Origin: Microbotryomycetes sp. JL201
Taxonomy: Eukaryota > Basidiomycota > Microbotryomycetes
DNA: 64,000 nucleotides
Reading direction: 5' to 3'
Assembly: GCA_033819885.1 (NCBI GenBank)
Contig: JAQYUZ010000010.1
Location: 124,001 to 188,000 of the forward strand
This document shows, piece after piece, positions 1-11,906 of the stretch; within the stretch, counting starts at the first letter, position 1; each line of letters begins with the position of its first letter. The position numbers and the translations under genes were made by a program. The notes under the pieces are model-generated. The model saw nothing but the letters and a program-made list of their open reading frames with translations, was not told where the DNA came from and did no database searches.

Positions 1-702
1 CAATCACTCGGCGATTGATAGCGCCAGAGGCCTGAGCGCGCCCATTTGAATGTGATGAACGCGTCGCGACGCGTCCATTTGTTCAGAAGCAGACGGCGCT
101 CTCCTACCTGTACGAGCCTTGCAGGGCGTGCCGTATGATTGCAACAAATATGCTCTGTGACTTTGCGTGTTTGCCAGCAACCGGCTTAGGAGCCAAATCG
201 AGGTGAAAAGCCGACGCGGCTCGGATTGAACAAGGGCGAGCTCGTGTTGGCGTGTGGGTCAAATGGGTGCAAGACGCGCAGATGTGGTACAACAGGTAGA
301 CGGTTGTGCGATGGGTGTGTGAATGCAAGAATGACGTCGTTCAAAGAGTTGAAAACCCGGACGGGGAATTTCGACCCTCGAGCCGGGCGGGTTCCAAGGT
401 GGATCTGTACCTGATCGCGGCTAAAAAGTTGATGATGGGGAAGCGAGCGAACAAGACAAGATGTTGGTGCTTGTTGAGTGTTGATTTTGCTGCTGCACTT
501 GATGCGTTGCCGTTGCTTTTCTGGGTTTGAAACGAGCTTCGATCACAAACGAGCTCTCGCCCGTTGCTGTTTTGCTCACGCATACGTTCCGGCCTGTTTC
601 GTTTCAACCGACTCTCGCGAATCCTTGTCGAGACCACGTTTGCACAGACCTTGCTTGGGTGTTTCGGTTTAGTCGTTTGTCTGTCAAGCGCAGGGTTCGA
701 GG
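1..702. other. Upstream region without a supported gene
   Basis: No reading frame here resembles a known family. The overlapping frames on both strands are short, basic and Ser/Arg-rich, as chance frames in GC-rich DNA are. The stretch probably holds the promoter and 5' UTR of the PHD-finger gene to the right, and possibly the end of a gene outside the window. Confidence 0.5.
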
Positions 703-3700
703 TTGGTTGTCCCACGCACGCTACGCTACGCTCGGCCGCTTTCCTCGTGCACGCCAATGCGCGCGACCGGATCGACATTGCTCGAGACATGGGCGACGTC
801 ACCTTCAAGTCCTCAGCAGCGCCGTGACGTGCTGACGCCGCTCGCCGTCCCTGGCGCCCAACAGCTGCCACGACAGACTGCAGCGGCGGCGAGCCCGGCG
901 GGTGCGGGTGCGCTGCCTGCGAGCGACAGCGCGCTTGGCGAGCTCAAATTGGCCTTGCAACGACAGCAAGCTCGCCAGCAGCAGCAACAGCAGCAGCATC
1001 AACAGCAGCAGCAGAAATACCATCACCACCAACATTATTGGCAACAAGAAACGACATCTCCTACACCACGGTCTCGGCGAACGAGGCAGACTCGGCTGCA
1101 CGAGCATTTGAAGGTGGTCAAGCGTAGTGTTTCACCTGCGATCACAAAGCAGCCAGCGCCCGCGAGCAGCTCGACGACGGCCGCACCTTTTCCTGCCATC
1201 CCTCTCGCACTCGCAGCTACACCGGCACCTTTGGACGCAGAACAGTCGGCCGACTTTGTAGCGCAGTCGTCGGGCACGCTCGTCAGCCCAGTGCACGGCC
1301 CTGGTGGTGCAGGTGGCAGCAGCGGCGTGGCCGCGACAACGCCAGCGGTGGGGACGGCCTCGTCGACGTCACCACGCAAGCAACGGCAATCAACGACGCC
1401 CCAGGCAGACTCGATGAGGCAGTCTCGTGCATCGCCACGCTCCACGACGGCTGGCACTGGCGCCGGAGCTGAAGCAGGCCACTCGTCAGCCGGCGCCAGC
1501 GACGCTTCGTCCGTGTTGCGCACCGAACTCGCCGCACTCGGGTACGCGCACGCCCTACTCGACATTGTTGATCCATTGACTGATCATTCATACCACCAAA
1601 ACAGCATGATGCCCGCAGTTGAACTGTTCCAGGCAACTGTCGACGATTTGCAAGCGCGCAACAGCGACTTGACACTACCCAACTTTTTGCAAGCGCTTGC
1701 TACGCGGCATTCCTCAAACACACGCACGCCCTCTATCAACACTCGAGCCGCATCGACAAGCTCACAAGCGAGCATGGTGCAAAACGGCGCATTTTCAGCC
1801 CTCGAATCGCCTACGGCGCCACAATCGGAACTGCCTCAGCAGTCACAGCAGTCGCTGCAACCGTCGCCCCCCATGCGCGCAAATAGCTCGGAGCAGCTGT
1901 ACTCGCCGAGACCGATTCCGCCACTGCTGCCGCCGCTTGAACCGACAACGCCTAGATCGCAACGACTTCAGGCCTTTGCCAACATTCACACGCCGCCTGC
2001 CAGCCAAGAATCAATAAAGTTAGAGACCTCAGCCCGGTCAACTCGCTCATCGGCCAGATACAGCAAGCTAGCGTCCGCCAACGCCCTGTCTTCATTAACA
2101 AACGCAGCCATGGTCGCGGCACAGGTAGACGGCATGGGTCGTGTCGCCCTAAGTCGGCAAGTGCTCGTGGACCAACTCGGACCGGAGAACGCAGAGCAAG
2201 CAATCGCGGCAGCCGCAGCAGCCAGTTTCGCCGCACAAGCAGCCGACGATGCTCAGTATGCGCCTGCGTTTGGATCGTCAAGAGTCGCAGTCGAACTCGA
2301 AGAAGGTGCAGACGGTGTCGCTTCGCTAACGAGTCGACGAAAAACATCATTCAACGTTTTCGATGCTCCGAGCTTCAAGAGCCGGCTCGCGCGGCCGAAA
2401 CGACGTGGCGGCAAGGGCGGCTTTCACATTCTTGACGACAAGCTCAATCACATCCGCTCATGGCTCGCCAGTGACGACGAGGAAGATCTTGAAGACGAGA
2501 ACCGTGACAAGACTTGGGTATCTGTGCCAGACTCGTGGCGAAAGGATCAACAGTGGGCTTCAGACGAAGCGACGCAAATCAAGCAGCGCAGACTCGAGCC
2601 TGCACTGGAATACTCCCGCGAGCACGACTTGGACGACGAAGACTGGCCGCGTGAGGGCGACTCTCAAGGGCGCGTGCGCGTCGGAGGCAAAAGCGTCCGA
2701 CCGTTGCTTCACACGAAAAGGCAGCGATTGCTCGCTGACGAGGATGACGATGAGAGCAAGACGAACGGCAAAAACAGAGCACATGCTGGAGTTGTAAATT
2801 GCATCTGTGGCCGCATCGACACTGTCAGTGCCGACGAGACCATGGTCCAATGTGACGATTGCCACGACTGGATGCATCTCGACTGTCTCGACTTTGCATC
2901 TGCCGATCAGCTGCCGTCGCCCTACTTTTGCCATCGCTGCGCGGACGAGAGAGCAGACCGAGGCCGGCAAGGGAAACGTAGTAGGCGTAGGTCCAACTCG
3001 CCCGTTATCGGCGTGTCGCCTTCGACGCCCATGCTCTCTTCAGAGCCGACCCTGGTAGCAACGTCATTCTCGCCGCGTGCAAGCGGTAGCTTTTACCGCA
3101 GCAGCACTGGAGGTGATTTGCTGCTCGCGCCGTCCCCCATGTCTTCGCCAACGCGCCGCCATGTCCAAGTTCCGCCGCGCTCGCCACAACATATGGGTTT
3201 GCCACAGATGCCTGTTACGCCCAAGCTCAGCACCTTGCCAAAAGCCGACTATACGCCGCGGTCGCCCTTGTTCTATCGAGGAGGAAGGTCGCGGGTCGTC
3301 AGCGGTCACTTTGAGGAAGGCGCATGGATCGGCGGCTGGGACAGCAACAACAACTTTGGCTACGACGACCACACTGCAGTGGCGTCTGAGGATACCTGGC
3401 ACGACTTGACCATGACGCCATCGCGCACGGTCTCGAACACGCTCGAATGGGAGACGCCAAACTCGAGCCGTCGAGCAAGCACAGTCTTTGGTTCGGGTAC
3501 GCATACAGGACCTCGGTCGGCCGCTCAAGACTTTTTGGCTACGTTGCATCACGACGACAATGTCGGGATTGGACACTCGCGCGCACCTTCGTACAACCAA
3601 CGGCTGTTCGGCTCTCCGGTTCACCACCACGGTCACACGTCGTCACCGACTGCTTCTCAGTCATTCACCGGCGCGCATGATTCGTCTGCATTGCTCGCGC

Positions 3701-3960
3701 CTCATTCGCCGACTTTCTCGATGAAGAATGGTCCTGTGCCAGCCCGCGGAATGCGTTCGCGCGTGCCTTCGATTCCGTTCGGACTCAATGCGCCTTCTTC
3801 GCACTACGCGTCCGCTCCATCGCACATGTCTGCCTTGTCTGCTGGAAACCCGTTCGCGCTCGGCCACAGCCGCATGCCCTCGAACCCTTTCACATCAAGT
3901 CACCAAAGGTTGCCGTCGAGTGGTTACGGAGCATCATTGAGAGGATCTGGACAGTACTAG
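703..3960 (+). CDS. PHD-finger protein, glutamine- and serine-rich
   Basis: One uninterrupted frame of up to 1,085 residues. A single PHD finger lies near residues 700-750 with the C4HC3 pattern visible: CICG, VQCDDC, HDWMHLDC and YFCHRC. PHD fingers of this kind usually read histone H3 methylation, so a chromatin role is likely. The rest is low complexity: a polyglutamine/histidine tract near residues 85-115 (bases about 960-1055), Ser/Pro/Thr-rich stretches, an acidic patch before the finger, and a long Ser/Pro/His-rich tail. No SET, bromo or other catalytic domain is seen. The start is uncertain: the next ATG at 757 is equally plausible and the N-terminus is not conserved. The tail runs to a clean stop. 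It could be a SET3- or BYE1-like factor, but nothing beyond the finger supports a specific name. Confidence 0.85.
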   Translation: MVVPRTLRYARPLSSCTPMRATGSTLLETWATSPSSPQQRRDVLTPLAVPGAQQLPRQTAAAASPAGAGALPASDSALGELKLALQRQQARQQQQQQQHQQQQQKYHHHQHYWQQETTSPTPRSRRTRQTRLHEHLKVVKRSVSPAITKQPAPASSSTTAAPFPAIPLALAATPAPLDAEQSADFVAQSSGTLVSPVHGPGGAGGSSGVAATTPAVGTASSTSPRKQRQSTTPQADSMRQSRASPRSTTAGTGAGAEAGHSSAGASDASSVLRTELAALGYAHALLDIVDPLTDHSYHQNSMMPAVELFQATVDDLQARNSDLTLPNFLQALATRHSSNTRTPSINTRAASTSSQASMVQNGAFSALESPTAPQSELPQQSQQSLQPSPPMRANSSEQLYSPRPIPPLLPPLEPTTPRSQRLQAFANIHTPPASQESIKLETSARSTRSSARYSKLASANALSSLTNAAMVAAQVDGMGRVALSRQVLVDQLGPENAEQAIAAAAAASFAAQAADDAQYAPAFGSSRVAVELEEGADGVASLTSRRKTSFNVFDAPSFKSRLARPKRRGGKGGFHILDDKLNHIRSWLASDDEEDLEDENRDKTWVSVPDSWRKDQQWASDEATQIKQRRLEPALEYSREHDLDDEDWPREGDSQGRVRVGGKSVRPLLHTKRQRLLADEDDDESKTNGKNRAHAGVVNCICGRIDTVSADETMVQCDDCHDWMHLDCLDFASADQLPSPYFCHRCADERADRGRQGKRSRRRSNSPVIGVSPSTPMLSSEPTLVATSFSPRASGSFYRSSTGGDLLLAPSPMSSPTRRHVQVPPRSPQHMGLPQMPVTPKLSTLPKADYTPRSPLFYRGGRSRVVSGHFEEGAWIGGWDSNNNFGYDDHTAVASEDTWHDLTMTPSRTVSNTLEWETPNSSRRASTVFGSGTHTGPRSAAQDFLATLHHDDNVGIGHSRAPSYNQRLFGSPVHHHGHTSSPTASQSFTGAHDSSALLAPHSPTFSMKNGPVPARGMRSRVPSIPFGLNAPSSHYASAPSHMSALSAGNPFALGHSRMPSNPFTSSHQRLPSSGYGASLRGSGQY
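961..1050 (+). repeat. CAG/CAA-rich tract coding polyglutamine
   Basis: A run of CAG and CAA codons interrupted by CAT/CAC inside the PHD-finger gene encodes a Gln tract that grades into a His-rich run. Such tracts commonly vary in length between strains by slippage. Confidence 0.8.
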
Positions 3961-4350
3961 GCGTAAGTTCGGCTAGAGCAGCAATCTCTCGACACTTGAC
4001 ACGAACCCAAACGTAAGTGATGTCGGATCCAGAGTAGCTTTTTCGAGTGACCAGAAAGCTGATCAAACCTGTTCCGCGCCAACAGGCGAAGAATGCAACT
4101 CGCCTGCAACATCATTTCAACGACACGACCCGTCTTTGTGCTTGATGAATTTTCTGTTCCTCCACGTATCATAGATTCAGTACTTTGACGTTGACGCAGT
4201 TGCGTTCTCGTTTTCGTCATGTAGCATTTTTTGAACGCAGAGTTTCTTTTGTTTCGCTTTTTTGACATCAACAAGTGAATTACGCATTCACCCAAAACCG
4301 AGATGTATACAACATGATCAAGAGCGCCAAAGACCAAGTATCACAAATGT
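3961..4350. other. Convergent intergenic spacer
   Basis: About 390 bases between the 3' ends of the PHD-finger gene and the HbrB-type gene. It is AT-richer than its neighbours and contains T-runs that could serve as 3' end signals. No gene is supported. Confidence 0.5.
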
Positions 4351-6323
4351 TTACCGCGCAACGATCGTGTCGTTCGTCGAAGCCGTTTGACCATAGTCGA
4401 AACTTGGGGCGAGCGATGGTGCAACGACGTCGCGTTGACTCGACCTTGTCGTTGCATTGTCGAGCGTCGGGGTTTGATCCCTTGCCAGCCTTGCCTGGTT
4501 GACAAAAGTCGATTGATCTTCGTCTTCTGGGTCACTATCGTCAACGATGACAGGTCTCGTCGGCTTCGTCATTGACAACGTTTTCGAAGTCGTTCGCTCA
4601 AAGACTTGACGTGATTGTCTACTCGAACTGTGGTTGCGAGTCATGGCGATCGCGTTCAAAGTAGATGAAGACACGTCTCCTGTGGTCGTCTGTTCAAAAC
4701 CTTGTTGAGCGGTCGACAACTTCATCGTACGCAAGAGAATTTCAATCTCGGCTTGACGCTCATCGTCCGTCTGGACGCTCGCGAGCATACTATCGGGGAC
4801 AATCAGCTCTTGTCAATTCAGGACGTTCTAAGAGGCGGAACAAGTGAAGGTCGGTGCTCACGCGATCATTTGTCTCCGTCGACCGACAGCTTGCATGGTC
4901 GCAGCGCTGTACACTCGGGGCACAGACGACGTCCGCGAGTGTCCTCCTTCTCGCGATTCAGGCGTTCCTGATCCCGTCGGCGTCACTGTCGTCATTGACG
5001 AGAAAAAAGATTCTTGCGCCTCTTGTCCCGAGACTGCACCGGGCTCTTGGCGAGAACGCTGCCGACTCGATCTGCGGGCGGGAGTGTTTGCGCCACTTGT
5101 GAGTTTACTCTCATGTATTTCTTGAAAAATATCGAGCATCCGATCAATGTGAGGGTGGATCAATTGGTCGCGAAACTCGATCAGAGCAAGTTTGCGTACG
5201 TCCACGCGTCCATCAACCCTGGTCGAGAAGATTGGATTGGCGGAACCGGGCGATTGTGACCCCTCTACGGCAGCTCGTAGACGCTCGTCGGTTCGCAAAA
5301 CCCAAAAGACGCCTTCGAGATGGGGTAAAACGTTGCCCCAGAAAAACAGCCAGACTTCGTTTCTGCACATATCCTGGTGTCAACCAAAGCTTATAGACGA
5401 TATTTCGAGAATGTGCCATACAATCGACTGAGAAACTCGTCGTCAGAAGGGCCATCGAGGGGCGTAGTCGGACGAAGCTTCTCCGATAGGGTCGTCGTAC
5501 CAATCCTAAGCAGCTCGCTCAGATCGGCCGTTAACAGACCAGTGACCAGAGAGGCGAGGTTTGTTGAGGGGTTGAGAGCTGCTCGGCCGCCACTGGCCTG
5601 ACAACGCTGGAAAGTGCGCTGAACATGCGCGCTGAGATGTGGGAAGCGAGTGAGTAATGAGTTTACGACGTCTAGCTTTCTGACTCACGTCACGAGGTCG
5701 TTCAAGTCTTCGACAAAGCCTCGAATTCCTTCGCCGTTGCTAGCAGAGACGTATGTCAGGCCTGGCGTTCGCTCTAGAGAGCTCTAGAAAGCTCCAACTG
5801 ACAACAGTGGCAAAACGCGCACGCAGACCGTCTGCCATACATCGTCCGTGAGCCTGGCGAGAGTTGACCCAGTCGGTTCTAGCGCGGCGGCCACGTTGCG
5901 TGCACTGTAGCTTTCGAGGTTTTTGAGCTGCGGTACGCCATATGCGGACCCCGACGAGCTGTGCGACGTCAGGGGTGGACTGCGAGCGGAGGGCGGGCCG
6001 GCGAGCGAAGTCGAAGACAAGTGGCGAATCGAGCGAGCTGAGTGATTCAAAGCGGGCGAGGCCCTGCCTGACGCGGCCGTAGACGGCGGTTGGCTCGCTG
6101 GTGTGACTGCTGTCGCCGGTGTGGCCGAGTCTCTGTTGCGCAGAGCTGGAGCAGTTGCAAGTAGCGCCGGCGGAGTGTCAAGTCCTCGCCTAGTTGCCAC
6201 GTCAGACTGCAAGCGATCGGCAAGTCCGGTAGCTTCGTCGTACTGCTGGTGATGGTGGTGATGGCGGCCAGCGCGAGTGCCGTCGCTGCTGCCGTGGCGC
6301 TCCAAAGTCGGTGCGCGATCCAT
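4351..6323 (-). CDS. BIT61: TORC2 subunit, HbrB/BIT61/PRR5-like
   Basis: The HbrB domain is spread over about five exons. It starts in the first exon (VWQTVCVRVLPL), continues through NGEGIRGFVEDLNDLV near 5700-5750, LSELLRIGTTTLSEKL near 5500, EVWLFFWGNVLPHLEG near 5340 and VDVRKLALIEFRDQLIHP near 5200, and ends with an ASVQTDDERQAEIEILLR block near 4750. These are the consensus blocks of HbrB/Bit61/PRR5, the non-catalytic TORC2 partners that act with TOR kinase and AVO3/Rictor at the plasma membrane in actin and cell-wall control. The first about 140 residues are a Ser/Pro/His-rich disordered leader. A 48-nt GTATGG...CCAG intron near 5365-5412 is needed to join SRL to DMCRNEVW. The tail after the domain is Ser/Thr-rich. 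The gene is divergent from the HAD phosphatase across only about 170 bases, suggesting a shared promoter. Confidence 0.85.
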
Positions 6324-6491
6324 CTGTCAGGTGCGCTTTGTAGCGTGATGGAGCTTGATTGTCTATCGCATTGCCCTGATTGGCCGGATTTGAGAGCGTT
6401 GACGCGTGTTTGTCACGCGGGTAATTCCTTGCAATGACGTCGTTCAAGCGCGAAATCGCTCGTGCGCCTCGCGCTCCTGCCTCGACTCATC

Positions 6492-8057
6492 ATGTCTCGT
6501 CGACTGACGCAGGCCTTGACGGCTCCCACAGTTAATCTATCGGCGCGTCGTCTCTCATGTAGTCCTCTTGCGCGCTTGCTGTCGACCACTCGACCGCCAG
6601 CTCCGGCGTTCTGCTTCGATATTGATGGCGTGCTCAAGCAAGGAGAGCATGGCAAGTTTCCAACACGCGCATCAGCGCCGTGAAGCGTCAAGCTCTCTCG
6701 TCTCTGACTCGAATTTCGAGAGCAGTGCTGCCTCGAGCCAAGCAGGCGCTTCAGATTTTGCAAGGCGACAACAGGGCAAATCAGCATTTTCATTTCATCT
6801 GCTTGACAAACGGAGGAGGTTCGATAGAGCGAGATAGGGCGACAAAACTCACAAAAGAGCTTGGAGTCAATGTGAGGAGCGGAGGTGGCCGTGGGCACTT
6901 GCCATCGCGTTCCGCTCAACGAGTTGATTGAAAGCGCAGATTGCAGAGCATCAGATAGTCCAAAGTCACACAATCTTCAGAAGCTTGACGAAGCAGTTTG
7001 CCGACAAACCAGTTCTCGTCATCGGAGGAGTGCACGACCGGTGCCGCAAAGTTGCGCAAGAGTACGATAGCAGCGTGTTCCGTCAGAGCCGCCTGTGACT
7101 CTCTTGCACCCCTGTACAGCTATGGCTTCAAACACGTTTACATTCCGGCAGACGTTCTCGCATGGAACCCTAGCATCTGGCCATTCAACAAGCTGAGCGA
7201 GCGTGAGCGTCAATACGTCATAGTCAGTTTGCATGCAAATTTTGTGCGCCGCAAAATATGCGTCTTATGACCATCTGTGAATTCGCAGAACGACGTCGAC
7301 TTTTCGTCTGTCCAATTCGCTGCCGTCCTCGTGTTTCACGACTCGTTCGACTACGGTAGAGACATGCAACTAGTGACCGACTTGGCCAAGTCTGAGAACG
7401 GGGTATTTGGCACGCACAAAGACGTCTCAAAGCCGTCTCTTTGGACGAAAGACGCGCAGATTCCTATTTACTTTTCAAACCCAGGTGAGTGCACAGAGAC
7501 AAAGCCTGTTCTTGCCTCGATCCAACTGACATGAATGTTCACATCGCGCTGTGTAGATCTCGTTTGGGGTAACGAATTCAGTCAGCCTCGACACGGTCAA
7601 GGCGCGTTTCAGCACAGTTGCGCATCTGTCTTTCACACCATCACAGGTCACGAATTGCATCGAACGACGGGTGGTAAACCTACACGAGCAACTTACGACT
7701 ATGCCTCGACGTTGCTATATTCTGCCATTTCTGGAGAGATAGATTTGCACGCCAATAAACCAAGAGCTCCATTCGATGGGCGGGTTTACATGGTCGGAGA
7801 TAATCCAGCTAGTGATATCGCAGGAGCCAACGGGTTTGGTTGGGAGAGCGTATTGGTCAGGACAGGCGTGTTCAAAGGCACAAAGCCTGAAGAGGCGCCT
7901 CATAGACCGACAACAGTGGCCGAAGATGTACTAGTAAGTGTTCACAGGGTGCACTGCCTTGATCAAACACATGTCTGATCATTCTCCGTGCCCGTGCTCA
8001 ACGTAGGAAGGGGTCCGATGGGCATTAGAGCGAGAAGGTTACGGCCACGTTCTGTAG
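6492..8057 (+). CDS. Mitochondrial HAD-superfamily phosphatase (YKR070W/CECR5-like)
   Basis: The protein opens with a basic, Ser/Leu-rich mitochondrial-type presequence and then the HAD motif I FCFDIDGVL, in which the two Asp are the nucleophile and acid/base. Motif II is ICLTNGGG, and near the C-terminus MVGDNPASDIAGANGFGWESVLVRTGVF is the late HAD motif with the metal-binding Asp. The order matches the fungal YKR070W and human CECR5/HDHD5 family, whose substrate is not established. At least five introns interrupt it; the last joins to EGVRWALEREGYGHVL and a stop at 8057. The first intron (6652-6725) begins with GCAAGT, so it is GC-AG; removing it gives GVLKQGEHVLPRAKQAL as in the family. 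An in-frame ATG at 6462 is an alternative start. Confidence 0.85.
6652..6725 (+). other. GC-AG intron in the HAD phosphatase gene
   Basis: A 74-nt intron with donor G|GCAAGT and acceptor GAGAGCAG. Without removing it the frame stops at once; removing it restores the conserved family sequence between the DxD motif and the VLPRA helix. No GT donor in the vicinity does the same. Confidence 0.75.
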
Positions 8058-8394
8058 ACACACGCCACGTAGACATTGTCATGCACGCGTTTTTGGAAAA
8101 GCTGAGACTCTGGATTGAGGGGATATCAATTCAAATTTTGGTATTGAACAGCGCAGGTAAACGACTGCCCGAATGTACAAGCTACTACCAGTTTTCTTTT
8201 CTAAAATGTCCGAATCGAGATCACCTCGAAAGCAAAAGGAGGGCACTACAAGGGAGGAAGCAAGGAGTGCAGGGTTAAAGGACGACACCTTGAAAGCAAA
8301 AGAAGTACAACACGACGATTGATCTGACCGCTCAGTGCGACAGCATGCGCCGGAAAAGAAAAGTAAATGAAATTGGTGGGAGTTGCGACGCAAC
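8058..8394. other. Convergent intergenic spacer
   Basis: About 340 bases between the stop codons of the HAD phosphatase (+) and BDF1 (-). No coding or RNA feature is recognised; it should hold both 3' UTRs. Confidence 0.5.
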
Positions 8395-11300
8395 TCAGTC
8401 GTCGTCGCTGTCGCTGCCCGAGTCCTCATCGCTGCTAGAGTCCGAGCTGGCCTGTCCTCCAACAGCTGCACCCGGAACGCCGCCGCCTGCAGCCATGTCC
8501 ATTCCGCCCGTCGCGCCAGGCGTGCTCGCCTGGTTGGCCGAGCTCTGCTTTTCGAATTCTCGTAACCTGGCCTCGAGCATTTCGATGCGCTCGCTCTCTT
8601 TGACCTCGTCAAGATTCTTGCGCTTGCTCGGACCAGGTTGAGACCCGTTGCGACGAGGCTTGGCAGCTTTCGGTCGACCAGCGGCAGAATCGGGACACAC
8701 GAAGCGGTACAACGTAAGCAGTGTACGCTGGTCAAGCTGATCAATGTCGAGCTCAATCTCCTTGTTGGCGTCCTGTGCAAGCGAATAGCGTCAGTCGGCA
8801 GAGTTCGGTATTCCAAGACATCCATGTTGCTCACCCCGAGCAGAGCAGGCATTCCCTGGCGAATGATGTCGATCGCGCGCTCCAGTGCCTCGCCCTCGAA
8901 AGTAACAATCTTGGTCGCCAACTCGCGCTTCATCTCGAACGTCACCAACTCGCCCGTCTCCTCCGGTTGAGGAGGCACGACAGCGCCGTAGTAGTCACCA
9001 GCGTCGTCATAAAAGTCCTCATCGTCAGACGAATCTCGCTTCTTCTTCGGCTTCTTTGGTCGCTTCGTATTCGACGTTGAAGGCGGTCGTGGCGCACCGT
9101 AATCCATAGAAGGACGTTTCGGCGGCTTGGGAGGACGTGCGTAGGCAGCAGCAGATCGCTCAGCTGCACGCTGACGCTCCTTCTCTAGCCGCTTGTTCTG
9201 CTTCATCTGCTCGATTGAAGCTTGCAAATTGGCGAGCTGCATCTGCATCGCCGAGATGCCATCGTCGTCCGAGACTGTGAGACCATGGTCAGTATCGCCG
9301 GAAACGAACCGTTGTGAATCTAAGCTAACGCACATTCGTCCTCAAAGCTGGATCCTGATGGGCGTTCTTCCCATTTTGCATCAAACACGGCTTCTAGCCT
9401 GCGGCCCATCTCGTGAACAGGTGTTCCAGGCGGGTTGAACGTGTAACAGTTGCGGAAGATGAGTCGGATGTCGGCTTCAAAAGGTGCGTACGGCGGCAAA
9501 GGGTACAGGCCGTTTTCCAGTTTCGTCCGCACCGTGCCAAGGTCCATAGGCTTTTTGATTATTGAAGGATATTGCGGGATGTTGAGTGCGATGTAATCTG
9601 CCGAAAAGCCACGTCAGCCTGGGAATCTCGCCGAATGCAACGAACCAGTGACAACTTACTAACTGGCTCGTAAAACGGGAATGCATACGGTTCATGCACC
9701 TTTTTAAACAGCTCCTTGATGACTTCCTTGCAGAAGCGCAACTGTTCTTGCGCCGATTTACCACTGACTCTGCCCGTACGGCTCTTGCCGCTGACAGGCA
9801 TTTGAACGTTGTCGAGACCGTCATAGGGTAGGTCGTAAGCCGGCGTTTTGATCTCTCGCTTGGGTCGAGCACCGTCATCTGACCGTCTGATCGTAGGCAC
9901 AAACGAGTTTGACGGCCTTCGATCGCGCTTTTCGACGACCGGAGGTGGCGGAGGCGCGGTCGGCTAGGGATCAAGCTGTCAGCCGAAGAGACACGCACAG
10001 AATACTGTCTCGCTCACATCAACCAAGGGCGCAGCAGGCATCGAATTCAAGCCCTTGTCAGCAGCTTCCTTCATCTCCTGCGCCATCTTGCTAACGGGAT
10101 GCCGCTCCGGTGGGCCGTTGTACGTAAAGCAGTTGAGCCAAATCTGACCGAGGTCTGCCTTGAGCTCGTCCGCCGTTCTGTACACCTTGTCACTCTGTCC
10201 CTCCCACTGGCCTGTACCGGAATAATCAAGACCGTACACGCGCCCTGCCTTGCCGGCCGCAGTCATTGCCTTGCCTGTCGCCATGACCTTAGCTTCTACT
10301 GTGCCCAAATCCATCGGCTTTGTTATGACGCGCGGATAGTCTGGAATAAGTTGCAGCACCGGGTCGACGGGTCTGAGGAATGGTCCTGCGTTGCGGTTTC
10401 GCTTCAGGTTTCTGAGCAAGTTGACAGCCGCCTTTTGCTGGTCGCGCGTCATTACGGCGATGGGTGTAGCCGGAGCTTGAGCGGCAGGTGCAGTCACAGG
10501 CACAGCAGAGTCGGCTGGTGCCGCGACCGTACCATCTGCAGCAGGCGTAGGAGCGGGAGCCGCAGGGTTGAATGCAGGCGTCGAGCCAAGTGCATTGTAC
10601 ATTTCCGATGGCGACATTGTAGGCGCGGGAGCAGATGCTGAGGACGCATATGCCGAGGCCATGGACTGAGGAGCACTAAATGCGAGCGGGTCGTACCCTT
10701 GTACGGGCGTCGGCATAGGCTCAGCTACGGCTGCAGAAGCTGACGGCTGCTTGACACGAACGTCAGTAAATACTGAGCGCGAGAGCTCAACGTCATGAAG
10801 CAAAGACCAACCTCTGAGTCCACTCGTGGCCGCTTCGCATCCCGGTCCTCGGCCCCGAGCGACTGGTCGATGGCTGCACTCGCCTCTTCGGGTGCGCTAC
10901 GTTTGAGCACTGTTGTCGGAGACACGTCGCCTCCAGTCGATGCAGCGAATGAGGGAGCCGATGCGTCTTCCATATTCACTTCTTCAGCTCCCTGTGCGGC
11001 CGGTAGTCCGCCCTCGCCTGCGGAAGCGGCGGGAGCCGGAGAGGGCGACGGCGCGACGGGCGACGCCGTGGCAGAGTTGACAGCAGTGGTACTGGCTGCT
11101 GCCAATGACGCTGCCGCTGATGGAGCAGCTGAAGCAGCGCCAGGGACTGTCGGCGTCGGTGGCTGCGCGGCCAAGCTGCTCGCGCTGTCGACGTGAACCA
11201 GCGGCGGCCTCTGCGTCAGCTGTTGCGGCAGTGGAACGACGGGTGGCGGTGGCGGAACTTCTGGTGCAGAGATGGGGGCCGGCTCTACCACTGGAGCAGC

Positions 11301-11906
11301 AATGTCTGGTGACGCCGCCGCTGCTGCTGATTGAGGCTCTGACGCCGGAGCTGGTGACGCGAATCCGGGCGCTGGTGCCGAGACGGGTCCAGGCTGTTCT
11401 GCATTTGTCGGTGCAGCGTCTGCCGTGGTGCCATTAACGTGAACGGGTGCCGAATCGATGACGCTGGGCGTAGGAGCAACATTACCATTGACATCGGGGT
11501 CCGATGACGCGATCTGCGTCAACGTGGCCGCCGCCTCAGGCACAGACGGCGTGGATGTATCCGGTGCAGAGTCTACAAGCGCGGTTGACGCGGTGGCAGA
11601 GGCCTCAGGAGCATCGGCGTCGACGGGAGCTGGTGCAGGCGCAGGAGCGTCGACTGCCTGTTCTGGCGCGGCGGCGGCGTCGGGCACGGTTCTGACATCC
11701 GACGTGGGTGCCGGCGGCGGCTGCGGAGTCGCTGCCAGACTGTCGCCGACAAGGCCAGGGACGGCCTGTGCGCGCGCGTCAATGTCGACGGGTGCGGGCG
11801 CGGCCGAGGAGGCGGGCTGCGGCGCTGTACCGAGGTCGTGCTTGGCCGGTGCAGGCTGGGGCGCGTCCTGCTGGTCGACAGGTGCCGTGAATGCCGGGCC
11901 AGACAT
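8395..11906 (-). CDS. BDF1: BET-family double bromodomain protein BDF1
   Basis: The architecture is that of BET proteins. A long Ala/Pro/Ser-rich leader of about 450 residues (first exon 11906 to about 10812) is followed by bromodomain 1 (about residues 465-575, bases 10450-10080), with PDYPRVITKPMDLGT and the acetyl-lysine-binding Asn in CFTYNGP. Bromodomain 2 (bases about 9760-9370) has QYPSIIKKPMDLGTV and CYTFNPP. A coiled, basic stretch then leads to an ET domain (MKRELATKIVTFEGEALERAI, then EIELDIDQLDQRTLLTLYRF after a short intron near 8776-8835). The protein ends in an acidic Ser/Asp run typical of BET proteins. BDF1 reads acetylated H4 and associates with TFIID and SWR1. It lies about 2 kb from the TBP gene and is divergent from the thioesterase gene. 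Confidence 0.93.

Noticed and set aside
341-871. 176-codon minus-strand frame at the left edge
   Set aside because: Arg/Ser-rich composition with no motif, overlapping the likely promoter and start of the PHD-finger gene; typical of chance frames in GC-rich DNA.
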